Shown: positions 61,441 through 64,000 of the stretch, piece after piece | Layout: every line of letters starts with the position of its first letter | Position numbering within the stretch: the first letter of the stretch is position 1 | DNA from: Rana temporaria | Lineage: Eukaryota > Chordata > Amphibia > Anura > Ranidae | Reading direction: 5' to 3' | DNA length: 64,000 nt | NCBI RefSeq assembly: GCF_905171775.1 | Contig: NC_053501.1 | Span: 15,537,643 to 15,601,642, forward strand | Program-made: the position numbers and the translations under genes | The notes under the pieces: generated by a model | The model's database searches: none | The model's input: the letters and a program-made list of their open reading frames with translations, nothing else | What the model was told of the DNA's origin: nothing

Positions 61441-64000
61441 AACACTGCCCTTATCCCTATGTTGCCCTCAGTTTCTACTGGTCACTTCTCCATTTTGTTC
61501 TTAGTCCCTCTCCATCCCTACTTCATGTTGTCTTCAATCTCTACTCATCCTTACTCCAGGTGGACCTCTTTCTGTACACATCTCAAAATGCCATTCACAG
61601 TTTCTCCTCATCCCTCCTTCATGTTCTCCTCAGTCTCTCCCTATCCTGCCTTTATGTCCTCCTATCTTCATCCTTCCTTCATGTCCACAGTCTCCCTTAT
61701 TTTCCCTTTATCCTATCCAAAAATACATATAAGGAAGAGAAGAATTCTCCTCCAAATATAGGGATTTTTTAGGTGAGGTGCTATTCGTAATATTTAAGGT
61801 AAGCGCACAAAACACAATGGTTATTTTCATATACAAATATCCATATAAAACAATTTACATGATATGACCACAATACATGATAGGAGAATGAAAAAGAGAG
61901 AATTATTAAATGCAGACTGCCGATTCCCTTTATCCTATCCTTAGTAACTCCTCATCCTTTTTTTATGTTGTCTCGAATAATCCTTTCTCTTCATACTGTT
62001 CTCTGTCTCTCCTCATCCCTCCTACATGTTGTCCTCACTGTCCTATCAGCCCTTATCCATGCTGTCTTCAGTCAACTTCTATCCCTCCTCTATACTGTCC
62101 TTAGTCTCTCCTCATCAGTCTCTCGTCATTTATCCTCCATGTTGTCCCTATTCGCTCCTCAACCGTCCACCATGTAGTCCTCATTCACTCATAATCCCTC
62201 CTCTGAGTCATCCAGTTTCTCCTCAACCCTCTCCCATGTCCTCCTGAGTTCCTCCTCATTCTTCTAATGTTGCCTCCAGTCTCCTTGATGTGTCCTCCAT
62301 GCTATCCTTAGCATCTTCTCCCCCCAACTTGGCCTCAGTCTACAATTCCTCCTGCATATTGCCCCTAGTCTCTTCTCATCCTTCCTCCTTGTAATCATTC
62401 TCCCCTCATCCTTCCTTCATGTTGTCCCCAGTCTCTGCTCACTCCTCTTCCATACTGTCCTCAGTTGCTCATCCTTCTTCCATGTTGTCCTCAGTCTTCG
62501 GTTAACCCTCCTCTATGTTGTCCCCAGTCTCCGCTCACTCCTCTTCCATTCTGTCCTCAGTTGCTCATCCTTCTTCCATGTTGTCCTCAGTCTTCGGTTA
62601 ACCCTCCTCTATGTTGTCCCCAGTCTCCGCTCACTCCTCTTCCATACTGTCCTCAGTTGCTCATCCTTCTTCCATGTTGTCCTCAGTCTTCGGTTAACCC
62701 TCCTCTATGTTGTCCCCAGTCTTTCATCAGTCCCCCTTCATGTCGTTCTCTGTGTCCTCTTATCTCTGCTCTATTTCATCTTTAGTCTCTTTTTATCCCT
62801 CCTCCATACTGTCCTTGGTATCTCCTCACCTCTTTTCCATCTTCTCCTCTTCTTCCACCTATATTGCTTTAAGCCTCTCCTCGTCTCTCCTCCAGTTTTG
62901 TCCCATCCCTCTTATCCTCTTCCCTTACCCATCTTGTTTTTATCCCTCTTTTATCCTGTCTGTTTCCCTCTTTTATCTTGTCCTCTTCCCTACTTCATCT
63001 TCTCCTCTTCCCTCCTCCATCTTGTCCTCTTCCCTCCTCCATCTTGTCCTCTTCCCTTATCCATCTTGTTTTTATCCCTCTTTTATCCTGTCTGTTTCCC
63101 TCTTTTACCTTGTCCTCTTCCCTATTTCACCTTGTCCTCTTCCCTCCTCCATCTTATCCTCTTCCCTTATCCATCTTGTTTTTATCCCTCTTTTATCCTG
63201 TCTGTTTCCCTCTTTTATCTTGTCCTCTTCCCTACTTCATCTTCTCCTCTTCCCTCCTCCATCTTGTCCTCTTCCCTACTTCATCTTCTCTCCTCCATCT
63301 TGTCCTCTTCCCTACTTCATCTTCTCCTCTTCCCTCCTCCATCTTGTCCTCTTCCCTACTTCATCTTCTCCTCTTCCCTCCTCCATCTTGTCCTCTTCCC
63401 TTATCCATCTTGTTTTTATCCCTCTTTTATCCTGTTTCCCTCTTTTATCTTGTCCTCTTCCCTACTTCACCTTGTCCTCTTCCCTCCTCCATCTTGTCCT
63501 CTTCCCTTATCCATCTTGTTTTTATCCCTCTTTTATCCTGTCTGTTTCCCTCTTTTATCTTGTCCTCCTCCCTACTTCACCTTGTCCTCTTCCCTCCTCC
63601 ATCTTGTCCTCTTCCCTTATCCATCTTGTTTTTATCCCTCTTTTATCCTGTCTGTTTCCCTCTTTTATCTTGTCCTCTTCCCTACTTCATCTTCTCCTCT
63701 TCCCTCCTCCATCTTGTCCTCTTCCCTACTTCATCTTCTCCTCTTCCCTACTTCATCTTGTCCTCTTCACTCCTTTATCGAATCATTATACCTCACTCCT
63801 CTATTTAATCATTAAATCTCGTCTTCATTCCTCCTCCGTCTTGTCCTCTTCCTTTTTGTCCTATGCCCTTATTCACCTTGTCATATCCCTCTTGTCCTCT
63901 TCCCTCCTACATCCTGTCCTTATCACTCTTGCATCTTGTCCTCTTCCCTTCTCTATCTTGTCCACTTCCCTCCTCCATCTTGTCCTCTTCCCTCCTCCAT
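61441..64000. repeat. Pyrimidine-rich satellite-like region reaching the window edge
   Basis: CT-rich repeats throughout: diverged units with CCTCCATGTTGTCCTCAGTC to 62440, three copies of a ~98-bp unit at 62440-62730, and a homogeneous array of CTTGTCCTCTTCCCTCCTCC with TTTTTATCCCTCTTTTATCC blocks from 62900. The array continues past 64000. The 305-codon frame in it is an artefact. Confidence 0.92.

Noticed and set aside
62898..63815. 305-codon plus-strand frame rich in Ser, Pro and Leu
   Set aside because: Translation of the CT-rich tandem array; the period and composition explain the open frame.

Overview
The window is nuclear DNA from a vertebrate, most likely an anuran amphibian. Three genes with GT-AG introns lie in the order VASH1 (+), ANGEL1 (-), LRRC74A (+), which is the gene order of the mammalian 14q24.3 block. 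Introns and spacers are packed with palindromic DNA-transposon derivatives, Tc1-like elements and minisatellites of the kind seen in large frog genomes. The frog assignment is an inference from repeat style; the vertebrate assignment and the gene identities rest on exon-level protein matches.

Layout. 1-6034: repeat-filled last intron of VASH1. 6035-6104: last coding exon of VASH1. 6833-13619: ANGEL1 on the minus strand, nine coding exons (519 codons plus stop) with every splice phase consistent. VASH1 and ANGEL1 converge tail to tail, with interleaved poly(A) signals around 6549-6598. About 13.6-14.9 kb: probable ANGEL1 5' region, with a second copy of the ANGEL1 start-codon segment. 14.87-18.29 kb: a 3.4-kb minisatellite between the divergent ANGEL1 and LRRC74A 5' ends. 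18661-39243: LRRC74A, thirteen coding exons (584 codons plus stop), with a leucine-rich repeat body, a degenerate EF-hand pair and a basic C-terminal extension. 39.2-64 kb: gene-poor spacer of nested transposons and tandem arrays; no confident gene was found there.

Function. VASH1 is a tubulin carboxypeptidase, ANGEL1 is a CCR4-type endonuclease/exonuclease/phosphatase-fold protein of RNA metabolism, and LRRC74A is a poorly characterised LRR protein. They are neighbours by conserved synteny and do not form a known pathway.

No wholly new gene system is evident. The best second-look items are a 50-bp minisatellite that starts at the LRRC74A exon 1 splice donor and repeats donor-like motifs, a duplicated ANGEL1 start segment, a probable GC-AG intron in LRRC74A, an almost intact Tc1-like element with one internal stop, a 0.7-kb retroposon-like unit with a U2-like motif, and a recurrent set of TTAA-ended palindromic elements.
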